From NCBI GenBank assembly GCA_021845945.1, contig JAJZRD010000035.1, forward strand, positions 1 to 22,209: 22,209 nucleotides of DNA, given 5' to 3'. The position numbers and the translations under genes are program-made. The stretch is from Chloroflexota bacterium. Its GTDB lineage: Bacteria > Chloroflexota > UBA6077. Of this stretch, positions 1-8,421 are shown piece by piece. The notes beneath the pieces are model-generated. The model was not told the origin of the DNA. It searched no databases and worked only from the letters and a program-made list of their open reading frames with translations. Every line of letters starts with the position of its first letter. Positions within the stretch are counted from its first letter, which is position 1.

Positions 1-3000
1 TCAACTTCCTTGGATCCCTGCCTCCTTTCGTTCAAGAACCTCGGCACATCGAGGTAAAGTTCCTCTCCCTGGGACGCCTCTCGTACCGCGTACATTGTGA
101 TGTTGGCTCCGCGCAGCACAAGAGGGCCCGGGCCTACGGGCCGCAACGTTTTCTTTGGGCGCTCGTTTGTCTCATTCACCTCACCCTGATATGACTTGGC
201 CAAGGATCCAAGCCGTATCATTCCAGGCGTCGACACAATCCGTGTCGCAAGATCCCAATCCCTTTGAGAACAAGAGCATATAGCTAGGTTCTCTGGGTCA
301 TAACCTTCCACTTGACTCGCAGTAGTGGTCAGGGCTGGAGAGCAGTCGTCGACATGATTGCCTGAGTGCGTTCGCACCAAGACCGGCTGACCGAGATGCC
401 CACCTCTGCAGATGAAAACAGTAGTTGCGAGTTTGGCTTCAGGGAACACTCGGTGTCTGGGATCGTCCTTCTGAGGAAAGGCCTCCACTACAACTGGCTG
501 CACCTCCGTCAGCAGCCGCCTTCTCACCTCTCTTGATTGGTCGTCTCCGAGAAGCGCCATCGGAACAATTAGTCCAATCGCGCCGTTCTCATGGGCTTCT
601 TCCATAGCAAGGCATATGAACAGCTTGTACAGATTGTGCTTACCTCGGTCGGCCGCTCGGTACTTGTCCTGACTGTTGAAGTACCGTAGTTCCGGGGCGA
701 CATCGTAGCCCAGCTCCTCGCTGGCAAGCACGTCGTAGGGTGGATTTCCGATCACCGCGTCGAAGCCCTGCTGCTCCTTCGGGTTCCAGGCCTTCAGTCT
801 CAGGTCCACGAAGGCCTCCGGGAACTCCAGGTCCCAGTGAAAGAAGTGCTTCTGCGCCTTCAACTCGGCGGCGCGGGCGATCGCCTGCTGGTACTGGGGG
901 GATAGCCCCCTGCCGCCGTCGCGGATCCACTCAACGAGGTCGCTGCCGGCCAGGGTGAGGAACTCCTGGGCCCTGGGGTTGCCGAAGTGGCGGCTCACCC
1001 AGATGTCCAGGGCCGCCTTGTAGGGCGCCTGGAAACCCTCGAACTCGGCGAAAAGGCTGTGGCTGTGGCGGTTCTGCTCCATGGTGGCGTCCGGGGTGCG
1101 CGCCAACTCCTCCATGGTGGCCGTGGCCGACAACAGCCCCTGGAAGGGGCCGCCGAAGAGGTCGCCATGATGGCCCCTCTTCTGGGCCTCCAGCTCGGCC
1201 TCTACCGCCTGCACGGTGGTGCCGATCAGGGAGTTGCCGCACTTGAGGTGGTGATCCAGGAAGGAGAGGGGGGCGCCCAGGGTGAAGCAATCCAGCCAGA
1301 CGCTGACCTTGGCCAGCTCGACCGCCATCGGGTTCAGGTCGACCCCGTAGATGCAGCGCTTCAGGACGTGGCGTTTCAGCAAGTTGACGTCTGTAAGCTT
1401 GGAGGTGTCGACATTGACTCCCTGGCGATCCATTTCCACCAGGATTGACTCGCGGGTCTGCTGTACGCGGGCCTGGACGGGGTTCCAGGGGAAACCGTTC
1501 AGGAAGTCCAATGTCTTGTCGGTGATGAAGTCGACTGCCTCCACCAGGAAATGGCCGCTGCCCATGGCAGGGTCCAGCACCCGGAACTCGAACAGCTCGT
1601 CGGCCACGGCCTGCCAGCGGGGATCGTTGGCCACCTTCTCGGGGTTGTCTCCCCTCATCCCCTGCCTCTCGAAGCCGGCCTGCCGCTGCCGCGCCGCATG
1701 GTAGGCCTGCTGGGCCTCGCGGAGTCTGGGCCGGAGCCGCTCCAGGTGCTCCCTGAGGACGGGCCCCACGGCATGCTCGACTATGTACTTCACGATGTGG
1801 TCGGGGGTGTAGTAGGAGCCGGTAGCCTTGCGCTCGCGGCGGTCGTTCTCCAGATAGAGGGCTCCCTGCGAGAGGGTGCGCTCCGGAGCGTTGCGGCCTC
1901 GGCCCTCGGTGAGGATCGTCCGTTTCTCCTTGACTGCCTCTCCATAGGGGACGATCTCGTCGGTCTTCTTCCCCTTGACCGTCGCCATCCTCTCCGAGGC
2001 GATCCGGAGCCGGAACTCCAGCAGCCCCTCGTAGATGGAACCGAGCTGCCGGACTCCCAACGACTTGTAGTCGATCGGCACCAGGTCGCCCCGCTTCTCG
2101 TCCTCGTCCCGAGCCAGGCGATCCAGGGCGACTGCCAGGAACCGATCCGGGACCTTGTGGCGCAGCAGGAAGCGAGCGGTCTCGGCCTCGGGGCTCCGAT
2201 CCTCGGGATCCAAGTCGCTGAGGAAGAGACCGCCGTCGTAGCTGGGGGTGTTCATCGAGGCGTCGCCCCGGTCCACGGTCCTGGCCAGATCGAGCAGCCG
2301 GTCGTACAGCCCGGTACTGCCGGGATCGGCCGAGAAGGATGCGGCCAACCTCTTGCGTGCTTCCTCCCCGATCGGCCCGGCGGCCTCCGCAATCTCCGCT
2401 TTCAGGCGGCCCAGGCTCTTGTTCCAGTAGCCGCGTGTCTCCCGAGCGGGAAGGAGGCCCCTGGCCTCGGCGTAAAGGATGAAGAGAACTCGGTACAGCA
2501 GGGTGAGGGTTCCATGGAACAGCTGGTCCAGCCGCTCCTGCGAGATCTCCTCGGTGGTCCCTTCAAGGTGTCGGAGGTGGGCGATGAAGCCGGCGGCCAG
2601 CTCGGGGAAGACTTCTTCGAAGACCCGATCCTTCAGTCGATCGCCGAGCCGTTTGGCGTAGGCGCCGCTCTCGTGAAGCAACTCCTCCACGAAGGAGAGC
2701 TTCCTGCTTTCGCCCTCGATCACCACATCCCTCGGTTGGAAGACCGGGGCGCGGAAGAGGAGCCAGAAGTAACGGAATGGCTCGCCGGGGTCGGGCATGG
2801 CGAGGGTCTCTTGCAGGTCGATCTCGTAGTAGTTGGTGGCCCGTGAGTGGGCTGCGGCGGAGTACAGCCTCCACAGCTTCCCATTCGTGACTATGGCCCA
2901 GGGAGCGACGCCGGACTCCAGCACGCTCACGACCCGGGCGCCGGGGTTCTCGGCCGGGCGGCGGGTATCTCGTTTCTCGTCCTTGCCGTCCAGATTGCGG

Positions 3001-3851
3001 TCCCAGGGGTATGCCAGACAGGCGACGGCTCCACCGGCGGCGGAGTCCAAACCGAGGACGTAGTCGGGGGCATCCGGCGCACGCTTGCCGGGGACGGGGG
3101 CAAAGCCCAGGGCGGACAGGGCAGGCTCGATCAACTGCCTGCGAACGCCGGTTTCGTCGGTGCCCGCCAGCGCTCCGGCGCTCCTGTAGAGATCCAGAAA
3201 GCGCAGGTAGGCCGGCTTGGGGTCCTCGGCCCACTCGGGCATGCCCGGGAGTCGCTCTTTCAGGAAGTAGTCGGCGAAGAGTGCCCGGTTGTTGAACAGC
3301 GGCTCGGACCAGTCCGCCACGGTATAGGCTGAGAGCAGCTTGTCGTACTGGGCGTCGGCGTCGGCCTCGGTGTAGGTGAAGCGACGTAGTACCCGGAGCG
3401 CCACCTGATCGGGGTTGCGGCGGGCCACGGTGAGGACTCGCGGCCGTACCCCAACCCTGGGGGCGGAGATGCCGGAGGCCGGCAAGCGGGGGAGTTGGCG
3501 CTCCACCAGAACGAAGTCGATCTGCTCGTAGTCGCTGGAGAGTATCAGCAGGTAGTTGCCCGCGCGGTCTCGGAGGGATCTCGCGAGACCCCTGGTTGCC
3601 TCAACCGTCACCGAGTCCAGCTCGACCAGGTAGAGCTGGAGCGTATCCTCTTCCTGATCGGCGATCCGCTCGATGCGGCGCACCTTTCGCTGGAGAGACT
3701 CCGCGGTTATGCCCATGGCCGCCGGGGATTGGGGCAAGCGGGTGTCGGTGTTGTAGCCCAGCGAGGCGAAGAAGGCAGCCACCGCGTCTGCACCGGCCAG
3801 TTGTTGAACGTCGTGGACGGTGAGGTCTCGGTCGGCCGTCAGGCTAGTCAC
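1..3851 (-). CDS. Eco57I-type N6-adenine DNA methyltransferase / restriction-modification protein, 3' end off window
   Basis: This is a giant DNA modification enzyme that would use SAM to methylate adenine. The minus-strand frame has no stop between 3878 and the left edge, so at least 1283 residues are present and the C-terminus is cut off. Visible landmarks are a SAM-binding motif I, DPAMGSGHFL, at about residue 760; the catalytic motif IV, NPPY, at about residue 1036; and a segment RKATGSYYTP ahead of motif I that is typical of Eco57I-family methylases. The N-terminal third has an R-M-like region with a PDY at about residue 262 but no clear ExK partner, so nuclease activity is doubtful. I chose the GTG at 3851 because GGGAGG lies 11 bases upstream and the protein then starts MTSLTADRD. 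TTG at 3854 and ATG at 3878 are alternatives. GC falls to about 50-55% below position 680. It could be a standalone type IIG enzyme or the methylase of a larger defence system to the left of the window. Confidence 0.9.
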   Translation of the reverse strand, partial: MTSLTADRDLTVHDVQQLAGADAVAAFFASLGYNTDTRLPQSPAAMGITAESLQRKVRRIERIADQEEDTLQLYLVELDSVTVEATRGLARSLRDRAGNYLLILSSDYEQIDFVLVERQLPRLPASGISAPRVGVRPRVLTVARRNPDQVALRVLRRFTYTEADADAQYDKLLSAYTVADWSEPLFNNRALFADYFLKERLPGMPEWAEDPKPAYLRFLDLYRSAGALAGTDETGVRRQLIEPALSALGFAPVPGKRAPDAPDYVLGLDSAAGGAVACLAYPWDRNLDGKDEKRDTRRPAENPGARVVSVLESGVAPWAIVTNGKLWRLYSAAAHSRATNYYEIDLQETLAMPDPGEPFRYFWLLFRAPVFQPRDVVIEGESRKLSFVEELLHESGAYAKRLGDRLKDRVFEEVFPELAAGFIAHLRHLEGTTEEISQERLDQLFHGTLTLLYRVLFILYAEARGLLPARETRGYWNKSLGRLKAEIAEAAGPIGEEARKRLAASFSADPGSTGLYDRLLDLARTVDRGDASMNTPSYDGGLFLSDLDPEDRSPEAETARFLLRHKVPDRFLAVALDRLARDEDEKRGDLVPIDYKSLGVRQLGSIYEGLLEFRLRIASERMATVKGKKTDEIVPYGEAVKEKRTILTEGRGRNAPERTLSQGALYLENDRRERKATGSYYTPDHIVKYIVEHAVGPVLREHLERLRPRLREAQQAYHAARQRQAGFERQGMRGDNPEKVANDPRWQAVADELFEFRVLDPAMGSGHFLVEAVDFITDKTLDFLNGFPWNPVQARVQQTRESILVEMDRQGVNVDTSKLTDVNLLKRHVLKRCIYGVDLNPMAVELAKVSVWLDCFTLGAPLSFLDHHLKCGNSLIGTTVQAVEAELEAQKRGHHGDLFGGPFQGLLSATATMEELARTPDATMEQNRHSHSLFAEFEGFQAPYKAALDIWVSRHFGNPRAQEFLTLAGSDLVEWIRDGGRGLSPQYQQAIARAAELKAQKHFFHWDLEFPEAFVDLRLKAWNPKEQQGFDAVIGNPPYDVLASEELGYDVAPELRYFNSQDKYRAADRGKHNLYKLFICLAMEEAHENGAIGLIVPMALLGDDQSREVRRRLLTEVQPVVVEAFPQKDDPRHRVFPEAKLATTVFICRGGHLGQPVLVRTHSGNHVDDCSPALTTTASQVEGYDPENLAICSCSQRDWDLATRIVSTPGMIRLGSLAKSYQGEVNETNERPKKTLRPVGPGPLVLRGANITMYAVREASQGEELYLDVPRFLNERRQGSKEV

Positions 3852-3935
3852 CAAGACAAGACCCTCCCAACGCAGCATGGATCGACGAGGATTGGCCGTC
3901 GCGCGGGTGACGGGTGTAGGCAGGGGGTACGCCAT

Positions 3936-3963
3936 ATTCTACCACTTGGAGACTCGGAAGTGG
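3936..3963 (-). promoter_or_regulatory. Candidate promoter -10 and overlapping operator dyad for the methylase gene
   Basis: Read on the minus strand, TAGAAT (3936-3941) is a good -10 box about 60-85 bases upstream of the methylase start. Immediately upstream is a perfect inverted repeat, CCACTT at 3942-3947 and AAGTGG at 3958-3963, separated by ten bases. It lies in the spacer/-35 region, where I see no good -35 hexamer. That is the position expected for a regulator controlling a restriction-modification gene. This is inference from sequence only. Confidence 0.4.
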
Positions 3964-3990
3964 ATGGTGCGGGCCGGGCTGCTCGATCCC

Positions 3991-4019
3991 TTGAGAAGCC
4001 CGGCGATATCCGCTAGAAT
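3991..4019 (+). promoter_or_regulatory. Sigma-70-type promoter for the sensor kinase operon
   Basis: TTGAGA at 3991-3996 and TAGAAT at 4014-4019 are separated by exactly 17 bases, a near-consensus housekeeping promoter. It points rightward and would give a leader of about 135 bases before the kinase start at 4160. The leader contains a short GTCCG/CGGAC hairpin near 4065-4080 but no recognised regulatory RNA. Confidence 0.6.
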
Positions 4020-4159
4020 ACCCGTGAGGGGTACTTCAGCGTTGGTGTTCCTGCTCGACCCTGGTCCGCGGCCGGACGGGTCTGACGTCGGGCCCGCCCT
4101 TTCCACCCCTCTCCCAGCAGGTAAGCCTCCCTGATGACGCCGTCGAGGGGATAACGACG

Positions 4160-6085
4160 ATGACTGTCGCGGCGGGACGTGCCCGGATAGCCCTACCCAA
4201 GAGGTGGCGCCGCCTCCCGTCCCCGGCCCACTGGCCCCTGGAGTACCGCATCCCCCTGGCGGTTGCCCTCGTTCTGACCCTTCTACTCACGGCCTTCGGC
4301 CTCCTCGGCCTGTCGGCCCTGCAGGACAGCCGCCAGCACGCCCTGGCCGAGCAGCAGCTGATAGCCAGGGCGGCGGCGCAGCACATCGACCAGAACTTGC
4401 GGGAGGCCCTGGACACCCTGAACCGGGCCGCCGCCCTGCCCGCCTTCGATCTGAGGGAGGGCGACCTGGAGTCGAAGAAGCGGGCCATGGATGCCCTCTA
4501 CGGCCAGACGGACCGCTTCCGCAAGGCGCTATTCCTGACCGACGCTCAGGGGACGGTGCTGTGGACGGTCCCCACCGTGCGGCGCATCGAGTTGGGCAGC
4601 AACCTGATGCACCAGGCCAACATCAGCACGGCCATCCTGCAGGCGAGCCCGTCGGTGTCGGGCGGGGACTGCTCCCTGGCGGCGGGGGAGCCGGTGGCCT
4701 GCCTGACGGTGCCGATCCGGGGCCCGGGGGGTGAGGTCATCGGGCTGCTGGGCGGCGCCCTGGACCTGAGCGGCCCGAACGTGGGTGGCTTCCTCTCCGC
4801 CCTGCGGCTGGGAAAGACCGGCTACGCCCAGATCGTCGATCGGGAGGGGATCGTCCTGGCCAGCACCGAGGGCGGCGAACTGTTCCAGAAGCAGGAGCAC
4901 GGGGAGCGCTTCGCCAGCCTGATCGCCGAGCAGCGGGAGACGGTGGGGAGCTGCCACGCCTGCCATCAGCCGGGCTTCCCGGGGGAACGTCGCCAGGACG
5001 TGCTGGCCTTCTCGCCTCTCTCCACGACGGCCTGGGGGGTGGCGGTGGGGCAGTCGGAGGAGGAGGCGTTGGCGCCCACTCGGACCCTCCAGCAGCGGCT
5101 GCTGCTGCTCACGCTGTTCTCCGTGGGGCTGGCCCTCCTGGTGACCTGGCTGGCCATCCGAAGCGTGACCGGCCCCCTGGCGCAGCTGACCCACGCCGCC
5201 GAGCGGATGGCCTCGGGGGATCTCTCGGGCAGGCTGCGGCTGGAGCGGGGCGACGAGATCGGCCGCCTGGCCCGAGCCTTCGAGTCGATGAGGAGCCGCC
5301 TCAAGGCCTCCCTGGGGGAGATCCAGGGGTGGAACCAGACCCTGGAGGGGAGGGTGCAGGAGCGGACCCTGGAGCTGGAGCGATCCAGGCAGGAGACGGC
5401 CCGCCTCTACTCCGAGCTTCAGGAGAAGGAGAGGGCCAGGACGGAGCTGCTGGAGAGGACGATCACCGCCGAGGAGGAGGAGCGGAAGCGGATCGCCCGG
5501 GAGCTTCACGACGACACCAGCCAGTCGCTCTCGGCCCTGGTGTTCGCCGCGGAGACCACCACCCGCCACCTGGGCAACGGAGAGGATGTGGGCGCGAGGC
5601 TGGAGCGGATGCGGGGGCTGGCCGTCGCGACCCTGGAGGGCCTCCATCGGTTGATCTCAGACCTCCGCCCCACCCTGCTGGACGACCTGGGTCTGGCGGC
5701 GGCCCTGCGGTGGTACGCGGAGAGCCGGCTGGCGGACCGGGGGGTGCGGGTTCACCTGGAGGTGGCCGGAGACGAGCGAAGGCTGCCGGCGGGGCTGGAG
5801 ACGGCGGTGTACCGGACGCTCCAGGAGGCCATCACCAACGTGGCCAGGCACGCCGAGGCCACCAACCTCAGCATCTCCCTGGAGTTTCGGGAGACCGGCC
5901 TGGTGGCCGAGGTGGAAGACGACGGCAGGGGGTTCGACACGGCGGGCGCCCACCGCTGGAACGGCTCCCACGGCCTGGGGCTGGTGGGCATGCGGGAGCG
6001 GATGGCGCTGGTGGGGGGGGACCTGGAGATCCATTCGGAGCGGGGCGCTGGAACCCGGGTGGTCATTCGGGTGCCCATCGGGTGA
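4160..6085 (+). CDS. Sensor histidine kinase with extracytoplasmic c-type haem motif (NarX/DegS-like)
   Basis: A membrane sensor kinase of 641 residues. It has a transmembrane segment at about 31-54, an extracytoplasmic cache-like sensor domain at about 55-310, a second transmembrane segment at about 312-333, HAMP at about 334-387, a coiled coil at about 388-436, a HisKA_3 dimerisation domain with phospho-acceptor His450 in ARELHDD, and an HATPase domain with the N box around Asn560, DDGRGF at 587-592 and GLGL at 605-608. The sensor domain carries a CxxCH at Cys265-His269, just ahead of TM2, the covalent attachment site of c-type haem. The signal is therefore plausibly redox state, oxygen, NO or a similar haem ligand. 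GAGGGG lies 9 bases before the ATG. The response regulator follows 40 bases downstream, and a dihaem cytochrome follows that. The kinase and HAMP assignments are firm; the haem and its ligand are inferred. Confidence 0.93.
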   Translation: MTVAAGRARIALPKRWRRLPSPAHWPLEYRIPLAVALVLTLLLTAFGLLGLSALQDSRQHALAEQQLIARAAAQHIDQNLREALDTLNRAAALPAFDLREGDLESKKRAMDALYGQTDRFRKALFLTDAQGTVLWTVPTVRRIELGSNLMHQANISTAILQASPSVSGGDCSLAAGEPVACLTVPIRGPGGEVIGLLGGALDLSGPNVGGFLSALRLGKTGYAQIVDREGIVLASTEGGELFQKQEHGERFASLIAEQRETVGSCHACHQPGFPGERRQDVLAFSPLSTTAWGVAVGQSEEEALAPTRTLQQRLLLLTLFSVGLALLVTWLAIRSVTGPLAQLTHAAERMASGDLSGRLRLERGDEIGRLARAFESMRSRLKASLGEIQGWNQTLEGRVQERTLELERSRQETARLYSELQEKERARTELLERTITAEEEERKRIARELHDDTSQSLSALVFAAETTTRHLGNGEDVGARLERMRGLAVATLEGLHRLISDLRPTLLDDLGLAAALRWYAESRLADRGVRVHLEVAGDERRLPAGLETAVYRTLQEAITNVARHAEATNLSISLEFRETGLVAEVEDDGRGFDTAGAHRWNGSHGLGLVGMRERMALVGGDLEIHSERGAGTRVVIRVPIG

Positions 6086-6125
6086 GTGTAGGGGCCGGCA
6101 TCGAAGACAAATGGGTGGGATACCG

Positions 6126-6779
6126 ATGAAACAGATCCGAGTGCTGATAGTAGACGACCATGCCGTGCTGCGGGATGGGATCCGCTCCCTCCTGGAGTCC
6201 TACGACGACCTGCTGGTGGTGGGGGAGGCCGGCAACGGTCGGGAGGCCGTGGAGCTGGCGGGGCAGCTATCGCCCGACGTGGTGCTGATGGACGTGGCGA
6301 TGCCGGAGATGGACGGCATCGAGGCCACCAGGCGGATCGTGGCCTCCTATCCCCAGATCCGGGTGCTGGTGCTCACCCAGCACGACAACCGGGAGTACGT
6401 CTTCCCCATCCTGGAGGCCGGCGCCGCCGGCTACCTGCTGAAAAAGGTCCGGGGCGCCGACCTGGTCTCGGCCATCCGGGCGGTGCAGGATGGAGGCTCC
6501 TACCTCTGTCCATCCATCGCCAGGACCGTTATCGAGAGATCGCTGCGGAGGCCGGAGGTTGCTGCGGAACCGGACGGCTCCGCGACCCTGACGGAGCGGG
6601 AGACGGAGGTCCTCAAGCTGGTGGCGGAGGGGCTGAGCAACCAGGAGATAGCGAACGGCCTCGGCCTCAGCATCAAGACCGTCATGGGGCACCGGGCGAA
6701 CCTGATGGACAAGCTGGACATCCACAGCCGCGTCGAGCTGGTGAAGTACGCCATCCGGGCGGGGCTGGTGGAGATCTGA
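6126..6779 (+). CDS. NarL/LuxR-family response regulator
   Basis: The cytoplasmic partner of the upstream kinase, 217 residues. The receiver domain covers about residues 1-120: acidic pair Asp10-Asp11, phospho-acceptor Asp56 in LMDVAMP, Thr84 and the Lys106-Lys107 pair. A LuxR-type helix-turn-helix follows at about 153-213, with LTERETEVLKLVAEG then SNQEIANGLGLSIKTV. Phosphorylation at Asp56 would control DNA binding. I prefer the ATG at 6126 because GGGTGGGA lies 6-9 bases upstream and the protein then starts directly with the receiver fold; an in-frame ATG at 6111 would add only MGGIP. Targets are unknown, but the cytochrome gene immediately downstream is the obvious candidate. Confidence 0.93.
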   Translation: MKQIRVLIVDDHAVLRDGIRSLLESYDDLLVVGEAGNGREAVELAGQLSPDVVLMDVAMPEMDGIEATRRIVASYPQIRVLVLTQHDNREYVFPILEAGAAGYLLKKVRGADLVSAIRAVQDGGSYLCPSIARTVIERSLRRPEVAAEPDGSATLTERETEVLKLVAEGLSNQEIANGLGLSIKTVMGHRANLMDKLDIHSRVELVKYAIRAGLVEI

Positions 6780-7084
6780 GCATGGGTCAAACTCCCTACC
6801 CGAAACGCTCCGAAGCAGGTAGTAGTCCCCATCGGAAAACCGGGTCCACTACCCTTGTTCCCAAATGCACGAACGCGTTAGAGTCGCCGCGAGATAGCGT
6901 GCGGTCGCGCGATCGGATATCGAGGAACCGAGACTTCAGCCGGTCCCGAAGGAGAGATCCGGCCGAAGCCTCGACTCCTTGCTTTACCGCTGTGGTCGCC
7001 CATCCGGTTGCCAATCGCGGTGTTGGGCTCGAGAGCCGACGAAGGCTGTTTCGATATTCGAGCGATGACGAAAGGGGAGAAGAA
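6780..7084. other. 305-bp gap between response regulator and cytochrome gene
   Basis: An in-frame extension of the cytochrome gene runs back through this gap to 6782. Its translation is arginine- and serine-rich, lacks family resemblance and would bury the TAT signal, so I treat the stretch as untranslated. It contains a weak GGTAGT/ACTACC inverted repeat near 6818-6852 and a short TCGA-TAT-TCGA palindrome near 7051-7061, just before the ribosome binding site. I see no convincing -35/-10 pair. The cytochrome could be co-transcribed with the two-component genes or have its own activator-dependent promoter here. Confidence 0.4.
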
Positions 7085-7816
7085 GTGGACAAGCAGGAAG
7101 AGATGTCCAGAAGAGGGTTCCTGGCGGGCGCGGGCAAGCTGGTGGCGGGGGCGACCGTGGGCGCGGCGGGGTTGAGCCTCTTCGCGTCCCAGGGGAGCAG
7201 CGCGGCCTCCGTGGAAATCCCCCCGTACCCGTGGCCGTACAAGAAGCTGGATCCCGAGGCGGTGTACTGGAAAGGGGTCGAGGGCTACGGCAAGGGAGGC
7301 TGCGGCTTCGGCTCCTTCTCCGCGCTGATCGGCCAGTTGGGCCACCCCTACAACATAATCCCCAACGATATCCTCCGGTTCGGTGAGGGCGGCGTGGCCG
7401 GCTGGGGCTCCCACTGCGGCGCCCTGCTGGGATCGAGCGCCGTCATCAGCCTCGTCCACCAGGACGGGGCCATCCGCGGCAAGCTGATCAACGAGCTGAC
7501 CCTCTGGTACACCGAGGAGCTGGGATCGGGATCGCAGCTGTGCCACATCTCCGTGACGGAGTGGTCCAAGAAGAACGGGGTGGCGGTGGACTCCGACGAG
7601 CGGAAGGCCCGATGCGCCCGACTCACCGGCGAGGTGGCCAAGAAGGCGGCGCTGCTGCTGAACGCCCAGGCCGACGGTAGCTTCAGAGCGATGATGGGGC
7701 CCCGGGCGTCGGTGGTGGGTTGCATAGCCTGCCACGGTAAGCCGGGCATGGAGCAGGTGCGGAACACGGTGCTGCAGGACTGCACCTCCTGCCACGGCGA
7801 GAAGCACAAGAGCTGA
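7085..7816 (+). CDS. TAT-exported dihaem cytochrome of the C-GCAxxG-C-C / split-Soret type
   Basis: A probable extracytoplasmic electron carrier of 243 residues. A twin-arginine signal (SRRGFLAGAG at 8-17 followed by a hydrophobic stretch to about 35) directs folded export. The core shows the cysteine spacing that gives the C-GCAxxG-C-C family its name: Cys73 in GGCGFG, CGALLG at 111-116, Cys153 and Cys177. Two c-haem sites follow at the C-terminus: CIACH at 213-217 and CTSCH at 233-237. GCAxxG proteins with C-terminal haems resemble split-Soret cytochrome c, but that name is from memory and not proven here. I chose the GTG at 7085 because AGGGGAG lies just upstream; an internal ATG at 7103 also leaves the signal intact. 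It sits behind a haem-sensing two-component pair, which suggests a redox-responsive module. Confidence 0.85.
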   Translation: MDKQEEMSRRGFLAGAGKLVAGATVGAAGLSLFASQGSSAASVEIPPYPWPYKKLDPEAVYWKGVEGYGKGGCGFGSFSALIGQLGHPYNIIPNDILRFGEGGVAGWGSHCGALLGSSAVISLVHQDGAIRGKLINELTLWYTEELGSGSQLCHISVTEWSKKNGVAVDSDERKARCARLTGEVAKKAALLLNAQADGSFRAMMGPRASVVGCIACHGKPGMEQVRNTVLQDCTSCHGEKHKS

Positions 7817-7832
7817 ATCCCAGGTAACCAAC

Positions 7833-7864
7833 GGTCCCGGCGGCGATCGATTGCCGCCGGGACC
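7833..7864. terminator. 12-bp perfect hairpin after the cytochrome gene
   Basis: GGTCCCGGCGGC and its exact complement GCCGCCGGGACC flank an eight-base loop, 16 bases after the cytochrome stop. The stem is very stable, but no T-run follows on either strand. It lies between two convergent genes and probably acts as a transcript end or RNA stabiliser rather than as a canonical intrinsic terminator. Confidence 0.6.
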
Positions 7865-8057
7865 GCGCCGTCCCCTTCCCCCATCCCCTGACGACCGATC
7901 CCTCTTCTCGGCAGTTCTGGCGTCGGGACTGATCATGGCAGGTGCGCCCCTACAGACCGATCCGTTTTCGCAACAGTCCGTGCACCACCCTGCCTGGGTC
8001 CGGACCCGCGATGCCGGCCGGCTGCCGGGGTCCGTGGCGTTCAGCCTTCCGGCGAGG

Positions 8058-8372
8058 TCAGATGGCGGTGAGGGAGGGCTTGCCGGCGGCCCGACGCTGA
8101 TTCTCCACGTCCAGGAAGGCCCTGGCCCGCTCCCGCGCCTCCTCGAACTCCATCTCCTCCTTCGGGAAGCTGAGGCAGTACCAGTCCTTCCTGCCGGTGG
8201 CGACGAGCTCGCCCTCCAGGACGGTGGCCCCCTGGCTCGTTTCTCGAGGCCGTAGAGTGCTGGGCCTGAACATCTCCAGAAGCTGGAGGATGCCGACGTA
8301 CTTCCCCTGGGTCTGCTGCCAGCGAATGATCGAGAGTCTCTGCACCGTGGGTTCTCCTGTGTCGATTTCCAC
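8058..8372 (-). CDS. Hypothetical protein, 104 aa, downstream of epimerase
   Basis: I do not recognise a family. The product is soluble and mixed in charge, with no signal peptide or membrane segment. Its first half looks like beta strand (RLSIIRWQQ, ATVLEGELVATGRKDWYCLSF), and a charged helix rich in Glu and Arg (EEMEFEEARERARAFLDVENQRRAAG) follows. The start is a GTG at 8372 without a convincing ribosome binding site, so the N-terminus is uncertain. It lies 49 bases after the stop of methylmalonyl-CoA epimerase on the same strand and is probably co-transcribed. A competing frame over 8041-8379 gives arginine- and proline-rich sequence typical of a GC-rich shadow, so I prefer this one. Confidence 0.55.
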   Translation of the reverse strand: MEIDTGEPTVQRLSIIRWQQTQGKYVGILQLLEMFRPSTLRPRETSQGATVLEGELVATGRKDWYCLSFPKEEMEFEEARERARAFLDVENQRRAAGKPSLTAI

Positions 8373-8421
8373 TATTCATTGTACATCACCAGGAGATGGC
8401 GCGGAGAAAGGGAGCGAGCCG

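Noticed and set aside
1551..2846. A 431-residue open frame on the plus strand.
   Set aside because: It lies opposite the continuous methylase frame, which has clear DPAMGSG and NPPY motifs. It is a codon-bias shadow in GC-rich DNA.
4529..5647. A 372-residue minus-strand frame over the sensor kinase.
   Set aside because: Its translation is proline- and glutamine-rich without any motif, and the opposite strand encodes an unmistakable histidine kinase.
6782..7084. N-terminal extension of the cytochrome gene by about 100 residues.
   Set aside because: It would bury the twin-arginine signal, and a good ribosome binding site sits just before the GTG at 7085.
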